The position numbers and the translations under genes were made by a program. A DNA stretch of 64,000 nt from Clostridia bacterium (lineage in GTDB: Bacteria; Bacillota; Clostridia; Monoglobales; Monoglobaceae), in contig JAFYXL010000025.1 of NCBI GenBank assembly GCA_017546165.1, positions 82,574 to 146,573 of the forward strand, read 5' to 3'. The notes beneath the pieces were generated by a model. The model was not told the origin of the DNA. It searched no databases and saw only the letters and a list, made by a program, of their open reading frames with translations. The number at the start of each line of letters is the position of its first letter. Within the stretch, counting starts at the first letter, position 1. Shown piece after piece: positions 52,118-61,455 of this stretch.

Positions 52118-53695
52118 TTAATTTTCTTTTGTCATTTCAAGTATTCTTTCAGCTATACGTATGCCATCTACTGCAGCACTCATAATACCTCCGGCATACC
52201 CTGCACCTTCACCACCGGGAAAAAGGCCCTTGTGGCTCAAACTTTCAAAATTTTCATTTCTCTTTATTCTCAAAGGAGCAGATGTTCGCATCTCAACCCC
52301 TGTCAAGACTGCACCATATGATGAAAAACCCTTTATCTTTTTGTCAAAGGTCAAAAGGCCTTCCTCTAAAGTATTTGAGATAAACTCCGGTAAACACTCT
52401 CTCAAATCTACAAATTCAGTTTGCCCCGTAAATGACGGTTTTACACCATCAAAAGCGTCTGAAACTCTGTTTTTGACAAAATCTCTGGCAAGTTGAACAG
52501 GACCTCTGCCGGCTGCCAAAGAGTATGCAGCCTTTTCATATTTCCTCTGAAATTCAACACCTGCAAGAGGTGAATTTTCCTCAAAGTCCTCAGGCCTTAC
52601 CGTAACAACCAGGGCACTGTTTGAATTGTCAGCCATACGGGCATTTTCGCTCATACCGTTGACACACAAATATCCGTCCTCTGAAGAAGCATTGACAACT
52701 GTGCCTCCCGGACACATACAAAAAGAATAAACAGACCTATCTACACCGTTATGAGTCAATCTGTAATCAGCTGTTGGAAGAATGTTTCTGTGAGCTAAGT
52801 TCCCATACTGCATTTCATTTATAAACTCCCGTGAATGTTCAATCCTGACGCCTGCCGCAAAGGGCTTTTGCTCCATGATAACGCCACGGCTTTCAAGCAT
52901 CTTATAGGTATCCCGACTACTATGTCCGGGTGCCAGTATAATTGCATCACAATCAATATACGCAGAGCCGTTTAAAATTGCACCAATAACCTTGCCATCC
53001 TTTACATCTATATCTGTAAGACAGGTATCAAAAAACACCTGTCCGCCGTTTGCTTTTATCTTTTCACGGATATTTTTTACACAACCTGATAAAAGGTCTG
53101 TACCAATATGAGGCTTTGCATCATACAAAATTTCTTTTGGTGCACCGTTCTCAACAAAAGTTTTAAGAACAAAACCCTGCAGAGGGCTACCTATGCGGGT
53201 GTTTAATTTACCGTCTGAAAAAGTTCCTGCCCCGCCTTCACCAAACTGAATATTGCACTCCGTATCTAAAAGACCTGTTTCCCAGAACCTTTTCACCTTT
53301 TTGCATCTTTCATCAACAGAACTTCCACGTTCAACCACTATAACATCCAAGCCGCCTTTTGAAAGCACATAGGCCGCAAAAAGACCACAAGGTCCGCTGC
53401 CTACCACCAATACCTTTTTGGCGGATTGACTTTTGCCGGATTCAAATACAATATTTTCATCAAACGGCTTGATTTCGGGCGGCATAGTTTTGCTTTCTGT
53501 GTCCCTTGTACACATAACCACTGAATATACAAAATGTATATCTTTCTTGCGTCTGGCATCCAGGGACTTCTTATAAATATACGGACTTTCTGCCTTTATC
53601 CCATATTTTGCCGCAATACTTTTTGCTTTTGCAAAAACATCTTCTTCTGAGTGTAACGGCGGCATTTTTATTCCGCTTATAACTATCTTTTTCAA
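52118..53695 (-). CDS. FAD-dependent dehydrogenase-like protein (COG2509)
   Basis: 525 aa. An N-terminal ~90-residue domain (RKKDIHFVYSVVM) precedes FAD-binding VLVVGSGPCGLFAAYVLSKGG at ~93 and VVERGSSVDERC. It has QFGEGGAGTFSDGKLNTRIG and SFCMCPGGTVVNASSEDG, and the C-terminal FAD contact GLFPGGEGAGYAGGIMSAAVDG. This is a widespread but unassigned flavoprotein family (COG2509). Lies between cdaR and ychF; no clear link to either. Confidence 0.85.
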   Translation of the reverse strand: MKKIVISGIKMPPLHSEEDVFAKAKSIAAKYGIKAESPYIYKKSLDARRKKDIHFVYSVVMCTRDTESKTMPPEIKPFDENIVFESGKSQSAKKVLVVGSGPCGLFAAYVLSKGGLDVIVVERGSSVDERCKKVKRFWETGLLDTECNIQFGEGGAGTFSDGKLNTRIGSPLQGFVLKTFVENGAPKEILYDAKPHIGTDLLSGCVKNIREKIKANGGQVFFDTCLTDIDVKDGKVIGAILNGSAYIDCDAIILAPGHSSRDTYKMLESRGVIMEQKPFAAGVRIEHSREFINEMQYGNLAHRNILPTADYRLTHNGVDRSVYSFCMCPGGTVVNASSEDGYLCVNGMSENARMADNSNSALVVTVRPEDFEENSPLAGVEFQRKYEKAAYSLAAGRGPVQLARDFVKNRVSDAFDGVKPSFTGQTEFVDLRECLPEFISNTLEEGLLTFDKKIKGFSSYGAVLTGVEMRTSAPLRIKRNENFESLSHKGLFPGGEGAGYAGGIMSAAVDGIRIAERILEMTKEN

Positions 53696-53712
53696 GGGGT
53701 TTACCCCGCCTT

Positions 53713-54660
53713 TCAGCCTCTCTTTTCTGCCTTTACATTAACCTTGGTTATACCATCACGAAAACTTACTCCCTCTGGAATTACAAGTTTTACTTCCTGT
53801 GTGTCTTCCGCCATACCGTCAAGATTTATGATTTCGGTTTTTATCTCTTCGATTTTTTCAAGGACAGCATTTTCCGCATAAATAGTCACATTGGAAGGCT
53901 GTGCTGAAATTTTGTAATTTGAAATACCATCAAGAGCCCTTGCATCAACCTTTACCGGAACTGTTTTAAGCTTATATACAGTACATTTAACTTCAGTTTC
54001 TTCAACACTTTTTTCAACCAAGCTATATATTTCATTGCTGCTTGCAATACGCTTGCCCTCCTTATCAAGGAAGAATAACCTTGCGGTGTCATTTATTTCA
54101 GCAGATCTGCCATCATAGTCAATCTCAGCCCCTATGCTGCCGATGCGTTCAATCATAGTAGCCGGGCCTGTCAGACTGACGGTCTTTACACTCGGCACTG
54201 CACTTCCAGCAATATAACCGTTTGCAGTATTCCCTGTTGTTACAACCTTAACATCACGTTCGGCACTTACTATCTTGTCAATAACAACGCTTGCGTTATA
54301 TGGCTTTTTGCTTACAATTTCATCATATTCATATGGTATGGAAATAGCAATAGGAAGAGAAAATGTGCCTGTCTTGCTTATTGTTGTAAGGTCAACCGTT
54401 GCATATATATTTTTATTGTCAATATTTGCAACCCTCTTTCGGCTACCACTGATTTTGAGTTCCACAGTTGCCTTTGAGTCACTGATTAAGCAAAGGCCCT
54501 TTTCCTCCAGCAAGTTCTGGTTTGTGTAACGAATCGGTATATCCCTAACCGTAATATCCACCGAAGGATCAACTACCGAAATAATATAAACCCAAAGGAG
54601 AACTGCCACAATAAAGGATATAACTTTAAGAACTGAATCTTTTAGAAAAAAATCTTTCAT
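53713..54660 (-). CDS. cdaR: YbbR-domain regulator of diadenylate cyclase (CdaR)
   Basis: 315 aa. One N-terminal membrane helix (VLKVISFIVAVLLWVYIISVV) and an outer part made of about three YbbR repeats, each with a VSLTGPATMIERIG-like or VKVDARALDG-like unit. CdaR binds CdaA at the membrane and tunes c-di-AMP synthesis. Its ATG overlaps the cdaA stop (ATGA), so the pair is translationally coupled. The usual third gene, glmM, is not downstream. Confidence 0.92.
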   Translation of the reverse strand: MKDFFLKDSVLKVISFIVAVLLWVYIISVVDPSVDITVRDIPIRYTNQNLLEEKGLCLISDSKATVELKISGSRKRVANIDNKNIYATVDLTTISKTGTFSLPIAISIPYEYDEIVSKKPYNASVVIDKIVSAERDVKVVTTGNTANGYIAGSAVPSVKTVSLTGPATMIERIGSIGAEIDYDGRSAEINDTARLFFLDKEGKRIASSNEIYSLVEKSVEETEVKCTVYKLKTVPVKVDARALDGISNYKISAQPSNVTIYAENAVLEKIEEIKTEIINLDGMAEDTQEVKLVIPEGVSFRDGITKVNVKAEKRG

Positions 54661-55508
54661 TTGCTTTTCTCCTTTCTTACAAACATTGTCTTTTTAAGTT
54701 TCTTGTCCTTCTTTTTAAGATCAAACAACTTCATAAGATTATTTTCAAGCATCTCAGGAGTAAGCTTCATATTGAGTTCACCGCCACAGGCAATTGAAAT
54801 GCCGCCTGTCTCTTCGGATACAATAACAACCACCGCATCAGATTCCTCAGACATACCAAGACCTGCACGATGTCTTGTACCAAGCTCCTTGCTTACATTC
54901 GGATTCTGTGACAGGGGCAAAAAGCAACTTGCAGCCTCTATCTTGTTGTTGCGGATAATAACCGCACCATCGTGTAGCGGTGTTTTGGGAACAAAGATAT
55001 TGGTGAGAAGTTCTGCTGTTACATCAGCATTAAGAGTAATTCCCGTACCTACAATATCACCGATTTTAATTTCTCGTTCCAAAACTATCAAAGCACCAAT
55101 ACGGCTCTTTGACATATTAACACAGCTGTCTTTTACCTCTTTTATAATCTTTTCTTTTTCAATATCTTCTGTCCGTTCCTCAAAACTGAACCATTGCCCC
55201 ACTGTAGTTCTGCCAAGCTGTTCAAGGGCACGCCTGAGTTCCGGTTGGAAGACAATTATTATAGCAATAAATCCAAGTTGGAGGGCATTGCTCAAAATAT
55301 AGTGTACCGTATGAAGCTGTATCAACTGACTGACCTGCATTGTAACAATAAGCACAACAACACCTTTTAAAAGATGAACTGTCCTGGTATCACGAATAAA
55401 CTTAAGTGCCTTGTAAAGAACAAATGTTACAATAAAAATATCAACTATGTCAGTAATTTTTATAAGAGATATTTGATTTAATAACGCTTCATAAAAACCT
55501 TCAAACAC
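54657..55508 (-). CDS. cdaA: Diadenylate cyclase CdaA
   Basis: 283 aa from GTG 55508 (GGGGAG 7 nt upstream). Three N-terminal membrane helices, then the DisA_N catalytic domain with TPLHDGAVIIRNN and the ATP-binding GTRHRAGLGMSEESDAV. It condenses two ATP to c-di-AMP, controlling osmolyte and potassium balance and wall integrity. Operon with cdaR. Confidence 0.95.
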   Translation of the reverse strand: MFEGFYEALLNQISLIKITDIVDIFIVTFVLYKALKFIRDTRTVHLLKGVVVLIVTMQVSQLIQLHTVHYILSNALQLGFIAIIIVFQPELRRALEQLGRTTVGQWFSFEERTEDIEKEKIIKEVKDSCVNMSKSRIGALIVLEREIKIGDIVGTGITLNADVTAELLTNIFVPKTPLHDGAVIIRNNKIEAASCFLPLSQNPNVSKELGTRHRAGLGMSEESDAVVVIVSEETGGISIACGGELNMKLTPEMLENNLMKLFDLKKKDKKLKKTMFVRKEKSK

Positions 55509-55546
55509 GCAAAACTCCCCCTATCTGTAAATCTTTAAATTAATTG

Positions 55547-56986
55547 TTAATATGCCTTACCCCAATAAACCAATTTCTTAGCCGGCTTACCGCAGCATAC
55601 ACAGGTATCCGCTACGGGAGTCTGGTCAAAAGGCATACAACGTGATGTTGCTGATGTATCAGCCTTGATTTTTTCTTCACATTCAAGTTCGCCACACCAC
55701 ATAGCCTTTACAAAACCGCCTTTTTCAGAAACGATATTTGTAAATTCTTCATAATTTGTTGCAACGCTTGTCTTTTCCTCACGGTTTTTAAGTGCTGCAT
55801 CATACATTTCCTGCTGAATTGAATCAAGGTGATTTTTAACCTCTTCTTCAATATTGTCAAGGGATACAAAGAACTTTTCTCTTGTAGTTCTTCTTACCAA
55901 TACTGCCTGATTCTTTTCAATATCCTTAGGTCCGATTTCAATTCTAAGGGGAACACCCTTCATTTCATATTCGCTAAACTTCCATCCGGGTGACTTGTCA
56001 CTGTCATCCAGCTTAACACGGAAAGCCTTTGAAAGCTGGTCGCAAAGCTGATTTGCTCTCTCCAAAACACCCTCTTTGTGCTGTGCAACAGGAATAATAA
56101 CCGCTTGAATTGGAGCAATTCTTGGCGGAAGCTTAAGCCCTGCATCATCACCGTGCACCATAATTATAGCACCAATTGAACGTGTAGATACACCCCATGA
56201 AGTCTGGTGAACGTAGCTTAAGCCATTGTTTTCGTCACTGTACTGAATACCAAAAGCCTTTGCAAATCCATCACCAAAGTTGTGGCTTGTACCCGATTGA
56301 AGAGCCTTGCCGTCGTGCATAAGACTTTCAATAGTATATGTCGCCTTTGCCCCTGCGAACTTCTCTTTATCGGTCTTTCTGCCTTTGATTACGGGAATAG
56401 CAAGTTCATTCTCAAAAAAGTCAGCATATACATCCAGCATACGCAACGTTTCTGCTTCAGCTTCTTCTGCTGTTGCATGGGCAGTGTGGCCTTCCTGCCA
56501 CAAAAATTCTGCACTGCGGAGGAAAGGTCTTGTTGTTTTTTCCCATCTTACAACACTGCACCATTGATTATAAAGTTTTGGTAAATCTCTGTATGAATGA
56601 ATTATGTTTGAATAATGATCACAGAAAAGTGTCTCTGATGTAGGTCTTACGCAAAGACGTTCAGCAAGCTTTTCATTTCCGCCGTGTGTAACCCAGGCAA
56701 CCTCAGGCGCAAAACCCTCAACGTGATCCTTTTCCCTTTGAAGAAGGCTCTCCGGAATAAACATAGGCATATACACGTTTTCATGACCTGTAGCCTTAAA
56801 ACGTAAATCCAGCCCTTTCTGGATATTTTCCCAAATTGCATAACCGTAAGGTTGAATAACCATACAGCCTCTAACTCCTGAATAATCAACCAACTTTGCC
56901 TTTTTCACAATATCTGTGTACCATTGTGCAAAATCCTCACTCATGGAGGTTATTTCTTCAACTAATTTCTTTTCGTCTTTTGCCAA
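55547..56986 (-). CDS. proS: Prolyl-tRNA synthetase (archaeal/eukaryal-type ProS3)
   Basis: 479 aa starting at TTG 56986, 10 nt after AAGGG, giving the usual [16 protein letters not shown]-terminus; the ATG at 56995 touches the ribosome site. Class II motifs: [42 protein letters not shown] and [17 protein letters not shown]. The C-terminus has the zinc-type CGELECEEK...CVCCGKPA and ends in Tyr (VYWGKAY), typical of this form, which lacks the INS editing domain of bacterial ProS. Confidence 0.95.
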   Translation of the reverse strand: MAKDEKKLVEEITSMSEDFAQWYTDIVKKAKLVDYSGVRGCMVIQPYGYAIWENIQKGLDLRFKATGHENVYMPMFIPESLLQREKDHVEGFAPEVAWVTHGGNEKLAERLCVRPTSETLFCDHYSNIIHSYRDLPKLYNQWCSVVRWEKTTRPFLRSAEFLWQEGHTAHATAEEAEAETLRMLDVYADFFENELAIPVIKGRKTDKEKFAGAKATYTIESLMHDGKALQSGTSHNFGDGFAKAFGIQYSDENNGLSYVHQTSWGVSTRSIGAIIMVHGDDAGLKLPPRIAPIQAVIIPVAQHKEGVLERANQLCDQLSKAFRVKLDDSDKSPGWKFSEYEMKGVPLRIEIGPKDIEKNQAVLVRRTTREKFFVSLDNIEEEVKNHLDSIQQEMYDAALKNREEKTSVATNYEEFTNIVSEKGGFVKAMWCGELECEEKIKADTSATSRCMPFDQTPVADTCVCCGKPAKKLVYWGKAY

Positions 56987-57131
56987 ATTTCCCATTCCCT
57001 TCAATGTATAAAAGTAGTTTAAATACTGTATCTGGCACAGGTTTTTTATCCGTTCTGCCACCATATAAGTATAATTATGCATTATTAATAACAGTATAAT
57101 TGAATTTCCGTTCTGTGTCAAGGGTTTGAAC

Positions 57132-58010
57132 CTATTTTTTCATTCTATTTACCCACTCTCTTACAAATTCCGAAAATTCACGCACAATTGCAGATTTGTT
57201 GCTGTAATCCGGCACCGCCAAACCTATTTTTCGATAAGCCTTAGGTTCAAGACTCTTTACCAAAACATTATGATTATCCTTCTCCATCACAAGCTCGTGA
57301 GCAATGCAAATACCAAGTTCATTTTCAACCATTGAAATCATAGCATAATCGTCAGCCGTTTTGAATTTTGTATTTGGCGTTATTCCGTAACTTTCAAGAT
57401 AAGCCCTTGCATCATGGTCGGTACTGTCAATAAGGCTCACTACCGCTTCGGTTCCAAATCGACTTACGCTGACAGAATCTTCATTTGCAAGCCCGTGATT
57501 TTTAGGCAACACTGCAAGCAATTCATCGCGTATCAGTTCAAAACAAATACAACCCTCATCAAAGGGCATTGACACAAACCCTACATCAATTTCATTATTA
57601 CGCAGTTTTTCTTCAATTTCGGAATAATGTCCGTCGGATATACTAAAATTCACGTTTTTATGCCTCTCCCCAAATTCCTTGATCATATGCGGAAGCCAAT
57701 TAACCGCAATGCTTTTAAAAGCCCCTACTCTTATTGTATTTTCGTTGTAAGCATTAATTTGTGCCGCAATTTCACGCACACGTTCATTGTCTTCCACTAC
57801 CTTCTTGACAGCATTATAAATAAGCCTACCCTCATCAGTAAGCCTGACTCCCCCTTTGTTTCTGACAAGTAGTTTGAATCCTAAGTCTTTTTCAAGCGAA
57901 CTTATAAGTTGGGTAATACTCGACTGACTATTACCAAACTTTTTGGCCGTTTCCGATATGGACTTACATTCGCAACAGCTTATAAACGCCTCGTACTTTT
58001 TTATTTTCAT
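57132..58010 (-). CDS. LysR-family transcriptional regulator
   Basis: 292 aa. N-terminal winged [53 protein letters not shown]-terminal periplasmic-binding-like effector domain from [17 protein letters not shown]. Divergent from putP with 206 nt between, so it probably controls putP and itself; the effector may be proline or a related amino acid (inference from position). Confidence 0.9.
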   Translation of the reverse strand: MKIKKYEAFISCCECKSISETAKKFGNSQSSITQLISSLEKDLGFKLLVRNKGGVRLTDEGRLIYNAVKKVVEDNERVREIAAQINAYNENTIRVGAFKSIAVNWLPHMIKEFGERHKNVNFSISDGHYSEIEEKLRNNEIDVGFVSMPFDEGCICFELIRDELLAVLPKNHGLANEDSVSVSRFGTEAVVSLIDSTDHDARAYLESYGITPNTKFKTADDYAMISMVENELGICIAHELVMEKDNHNVLVKSLEPKAYRKIGLAVPDYSNKSAIVREFSEFVREWVNRMKK

Positions 58011-58041
58011 ATAACCACTCTTTTATATTAGTTTTTCTTAT

Positions 58042-58070
58042 ATTATAATGTCGTTTTTCTATAAAGTCAA
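58042..58070 (-). promoter_or_regulatory. Promoter of the LysR-type gene
   Basis: Minus strand TTGACT (58070-58065), 17-nt spacer, TATAAT (58047-58042), 32 nt from the ATG. Confidence 0.8.
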
Positions 58071-58100
58071 CGTTTTTTACACTTTTTCATTGGATAATCC

Positions 58101-58129
58101 TTGACTTTTTTCCACATTTTATATAAAAT
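58101..58129 (+). promoter_or_regulatory. Promoter of putP
   Basis: TTGACT (58101-58106), 17-nt spacer, TAAAAT (58124-58129), then an AT-rich leader with repeated TTATAT/ATATAA elements (58132-58170) that could be LysR sites. Confidence 0.7.
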
Positions 58130-58216
58130 TAAAAAGACTAATTTTATATATAAGGAAAACTTATATTATCTCTTTGCAATTTTTGTATGGAGATTTTAAC
58201 GAAAGGTGGTTATTTT

Positions 58217-59743
58217 ATGGCAAGTTCGAACTTGCAGCATTTGATCGCAATGATAATTTATATGCTTGCGATTATTGCAATTGGTGTCTTTTTCTCAAAA
58301 AGGGCAAATAAAAATGCAGAAGCATACTTCTTAGGTGGCCGTTCTTTAGGGCCTTGGGTAGCGGCATTCAGTGCAGAAGCTTCAGATATGTCCGGATGGC
58401 TTCTTATGGGACTCCCGGGTCTTGCTTATTGGACAGGACTTGCTGATGCAGGTTGGACAGCTATAGGTCTTTTTGTTGGTACATACCTCAACTGGCTTAT
58501 TGTTTCAAAAAGACTTCACAACTACAGTGTTCAGGTTGACGCAATTACCCTGCCCGGATTCTTTTCAAAACGTTTCCACGAGAAGAAGCATATAATCCTT
58601 ACAATTTCTTCAATATTTATCATTATCTTCTTCACAGTTTATGCAGGCCAGTGTCTGGCATCTTGTGGTAAACTGTTTGTCAACCTCTTTGGCCTTGAAT
58701 ATCACGAAATGATGATTGTAGCCGCAATCTTTGTATTGCTTTACACATTCCTCGGCGGATTCCTGGCAGAATCAGCATCAGACTTTATGCAAGCTATTGT
58801 TATGATTGCTACGCTTGTCTTGATTCTTGCACTGGCAATAGTTAACGCAGGTGGTATTTCAAATGTCATCGAAAATGCAAAAAGTTATGATGGATTTTTC
58901 TCACTCTTTACAACTTCAAGTCCATCTGCTACCGAAGTAAATGTTTTTGGCGACGCTTCAAGTTTCAAATTCATCTCAATACTCTCAGCCCTTGCCTGGG
59001 GTCTTGGATACTTTGGTATGCCACAGGTACTCCTTAGGTTTATGGGTATCAGAAGTCCAAAGGAACTTACTCGTTCACGTAGAGTAGCTTGCATCTGGCT
59101 CTTTATCTCAATGTCTGCTGCAGTATTTATCGGTATTGTAGGAAGAAGCGTTTCCGGTCTCCATTACCTTTCAAACGCAGATGCGGAAAACATCTTCATT
59201 GATACTGCAACAACCTTCCTTCCACCAATTTTAGCAGGCTTTGCTTGTGCGGGAATTTTGGCCGCATCTATCAGTTCTTCTGACTCGTATTTGCTTATTT
59301 CCACATCAGCTCTTGCTGAAAATATTTATCATGGAATCTTTAAAAAATCAGCTAGCGATAAAGAAGTTATGTGGGTTTCAAGAATCGCAATGACCATAAT
59401 TACACTTATCTCAATGGTCATCGCCTGGGACCAAAACAGTACCATTTTTGGTATCACATCATTTGCCTGGGCAGGCTTTGGCGCTACCTTTGGTCCTCTT
59501 ATATTGTTCTCACTGTTCTGGAACCGCACATCATATGCCGGCGCTATCTCAGGTATGCTTTCAGGCGGTATAATGGTTTTTGTATGGAAGCTTTTAATCA
59601 AGCCTTTCGGTGGTATATTTGCAGTTTATGAACTCCTCCCGGCATTCATAATATCATCTGTCGTTATTGTAATTGTATCACTACTCACAAAGAAGCCTTC
59701 TGCTGAAATTCAGGCAGACTTCCAAGCAGTCGCTGACAAATAA
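58217..59743 (+). CDS. putP: Sodium/proline symporter
   Basis: 508 aa from ATG 58217 (AAAGGTGG upstream). Sodium:solute symporter family with 13 helices. PutP hallmarks: YFLGGRSLGPWVAAFSAEAS, DMSGWLLMGLPGLAYWTGLAD (Na+ and proline site) and ISSSDSYLLISTSALAEN, which carries the family Na+ signature in helix 9. Takes up L-proline with Na+, which fits the Na+-type V-ATPase at the left end. Own promoter and terminator. Confidence 0.93.
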   Translation: MASSNLQHLIAMIIYMLAIIAIGVFFSKRANKNAEAYFLGGRSLGPWVAAFSAEASDMSGWLLMGLPGLAYWTGLADAGWTAIGLFVGTYLNWLIVSKRLHNYSVQVDAITLPGFFSKRFHEKKHIILTISSIFIIIFFTVYAGQCLASCGKLFVNLFGLEYHEMMIVAAIFVLLYTFLGGFLAESASDFMQAIVMIATLVLILALAIVNAGGISNVIENAKSYDGFFSLFTTSSPSATEVNVFGDASSFKFISILSALAWGLGYFGMPQVLLRFMGIRSPKELTRSRRVACIWLFISMSAAVFIGIVGRSVSGLHYLSNADAENIFIDTATTFLPPILAGFACAGILAASISSSDSYLLISTSALAENIYHGIFKKSASDKEVMWVSRIAMTIITLISMVIAWDQNSTIFGITSFAWAGFGATFGPLILFSLFWNRTSYAGAISGMLSGGIMVFVWKLLIKPFGGIFAVYELLPAFIISSVVIVIVSLLTKKPSAEIQADFQAVADK

Positions 59744-59755
59744 TCAACACAAACC

Positions 59756-59792
59756 AAACTCCCGCTTGCAAATAATCAAGCGGGAGTTTTTT
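59756..59792 (+). terminator. Terminator of putP
   Basis: Perfect 13-bp stem AAACTCCCGCTTG (59756-59768) / CAAGCGGGAGTTT (59777-59789), 8-nt loop, then T run. Confidence 0.92.
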
Positions 59793-59820
59793 GTTTTACT
59801 CATCATTTTTCAAAAAAGTG

Positions 59821-59849
59821 TTGCAAATTCGAAAAGTTTGTGTTATTAT
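59821..59849 (+). promoter_or_regulatory. Promoter upstream of the tRNA-Leu pair
   Basis: TTGCAA (59821-59826), 17-nt spacer, TATTAT (59844-59849), 24 nt before the first tRNA-like sequence. The second tRNA would be read from this start unless the hairpin in between stops transcription. Confidence 0.55.
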
Positions 59850-59872
59850 AATATAGTTATTTTGATTAATAT

Positions 59873-59958
59873 GCGGATATGGCGGAATTGGCAGACGCGC
59901 ATGGTTCAGGTCCATGTGAAAGCAATTTCATGCAGGTTCAAGTCCGTGAACCCTTTTT
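59873..59958 (+). pseudogene. Degenerate tRNA-Leu(CAG) with lost 3' end
   Basis: The first ~45 nt after the acceptor strand are identical to the intact tRNA-Leu at 60015 through the D-arm and the anticodon arm CATGG-TTCAGGT-CCATG. The 5' acceptor strand GCGGATA has no TATCCGC partner, the T-arm does not pair properly, and there is no CCA. In place of the T-arm stands GGTTCA-AGTCCG-TGAACC followed by CTTTTT, a terminator-like hairpin. It is either a decayed copy or a tRNA whose 3' end was replaced by recombination. Confidence 0.75.
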
Positions 59959-60014
59959 AAGGAAGTAGCACAAAACGGCTTGTGTGAATGCTAACAACTT
60001 AAAATTTAATATAT

Positions 60015-60101
60015 GCGCCCTTGGCGGAATTGGCAGACGCGCATGGTTCAGGTCCATGTGCCAGCAATGGCTTGGGAGTTCAAGTCTCCCAGGGCGCACC
60101 A
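60015..60101 (+). tRNA. tRNA-Leu (anticodon CAG)
   Basis: 87 nt with encoded CCA. Acceptor GCGCCCT/AGGGCGC, D-arm GGCGGAATTGGCAGAC, anticodon loop TTCAGGT giving CAG (reads CUG), class II variable arm TGCCAGCAATGGCTT, T-arm GGGAGTTCAAGTCTCCC. All stems pair. Followed by a terminator. Confidence 0.95.
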
Positions 60102-60105
60102 CCGA

Positions 60106-60145
60106 AAAACAGAGCGTTGAGATAATATCAACGCTCTGTTTTTTA
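60106..60145 (+). terminator. Terminator of tRNA-Leu(CAG)
   Basis: Perfect 15-bp stem AAAACAGAGCGTTGA (60106-60120) / TCAACGCTCTGTTTT (60128-60142), 7-nt loop, then T run. It also lies 10 nt past the stop of the convergent HD gene and could serve both. Confidence 0.92.
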
Positions 60146-60154
60146 ATTATTACT

Positions 60155-61450
60155 TTATAATTCTATTGAAAAACTAGTATCTCCAACTCGAGTGCATTTC
60201 ACAGAAGTCCAATCTTCTAAATCCTTTGCTTTTTTATACAAAACATCTATATCAATATCTGTTGATAAGGTCGAAAATTTGATTTGTTTCGATTTAGGAG
60301 CATAATCGATATCCAATGAATTTAAAATTTTTTCTTTAGGAATCTCTGTATAAGCTTTTAATGGTTCTAATGTATCAGCAATACATAAGATATACAAAAT
60401 TGGATTTTCTTCATATGTTATTTTTCTAAAAGTATCTTTCATTAATTCAGCAAGCATATATTTTCTATACTCATCTGAATACTTTTCAGTTTCCATCCAT
60501 ATATTATGAGCCATTATACAATCTGCAATATATGCAAATACAGGTAATTGCTCTTGTCTAAATACTCTATCTTTATAGATAAAGTAAGAAAGGTTATCAC
60601 TCTTATGCATATCGCTGTTTGCAAGATATGACAGAACATAATTTTTTATAATTCTATCATAAAACATATATCCCGCAATTATTCCATGATCGAGTTTCTT
60701 ATGTACATTGATGCGGTAATTTAAATATCGTGTTATTGTTACACTTTTATATCTATGTATATTTATTCTTTTTCCTGTCGAACAAAAAACCATCCTACCC
60801 TTGTTTGCATATATAGTTATTTCTCTAATTAATGCATTGTATGTACTTATGCTGCGAAAATTATTATTTCTATGAAGATATGTGGGAAATGGCGATGTGG
60901 TTATATTAAGTTTGTCCTTAATATTTCTTAGTGCCGAATACTCTGATGCATGTGCGGTATTATACGCTCTTGGTATCGGAGCATTCCGTGGTACACTCAA
61001 AAAAGAATTATCGTTCTCTGCTATACAATAACCATAATCATGATAAATGAATGTTAAAAACCACAAATACGAAAATGGCAGTTCCGCCAACTCACCAACA
61101 TGTAGCATACTTTTACCATTTATGCAATTTTCAATTAATAGTCCTAAAAAGAACCCAGATATTGTATGTATCGCTCTATTATCTGGTAATAAATCTATTT
61201 GCTCAAACTCATTATTTAATATATAATCTTTTCTACCATTATCAAAATAATTAGTTATAAAGTTTCTGGCAGCTGTAGGTTCAAGAAATAATGCCAATTC
61301 TTTATTTCCATTTTTAAAATATTCCTGAATAAATTTTTTGGAGTTATCATTTGTAAGCAACTGAGATGCATTAAAACTCTGACCGTAATAGTTCCAATTA
61401 ATAGAATTATCATTGTTTATAGTATTATTTATAAAATGGGAAAATTTCAT
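60155..61450 (-). CDS. HD-domain-like protein of unknown function (second gene of accessory pair)
   Basis: 431 aa from ATG 61450 (AGGAG 8 nt upstream). No family recognised, but an HD phosphohydrolase pattern is visible: His95 (RAIHTISGFFLG), His137-Asp138 (FIYHDYGYC), a later LDHGIIAGYMFYDRI and MAHNIW, and a final Asp in CIADTLEPLKAY. These mimic the order of metal ligands in HD/HD-GYP hydrolases. No signal peptide or clear membrane helix. It starts 5 nt after the upstream gene. AT-rich with many Asn/Lys/Ile codons, unlike the core genes, which suggests recent transfer. Possible nucleotide hydrolase in a defence-like unit (inference). Confidence 0.6.
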   Translation of the reverse strand: MKFSHFINNTINNDNSINWNYYGQSFNASQLLTNDNSKKFIQEYFKNGNKELALFLEPTAARNFITNYFDNGRKDYILNNEFEQIDLLPDNRAIHTISGFFLGLLIENCINGKSMLHVGELAELPFSYLWFLTFIYHDYGYCIAENDNSFLSVPRNAPIPRAYNTAHASEYSALRNIKDKLNITTSPFPTYLHRNNNFRSISTYNALIREITIYANKGRMVFCSTGKRINIHRYKSVTITRYLNYRINVHKKLDHGIIAGYMFYDRIIKNYVLSYLANSDMHKSDNLSYFIYKDRVFRQEQLPVFAYIADCIMAHNIWMETEKYSDEYRKYMLAELMKDTFRKITYEENPILYILCIADTLEPLKAYTEIPKEKILNSLDIDYAPKSKQIKFSTLSTDIDIDVLYKKAKDLEDWTSVKCTRVGDTSFSIEL

Positions 61451-61455
61451 CACTC

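Noticed and set aside
59873..59958. First tRNA-Leu considered as a functional gene
   Set aside because: The acceptor stem has no 3' partner, the T-stem does not pair and no CCA follows.
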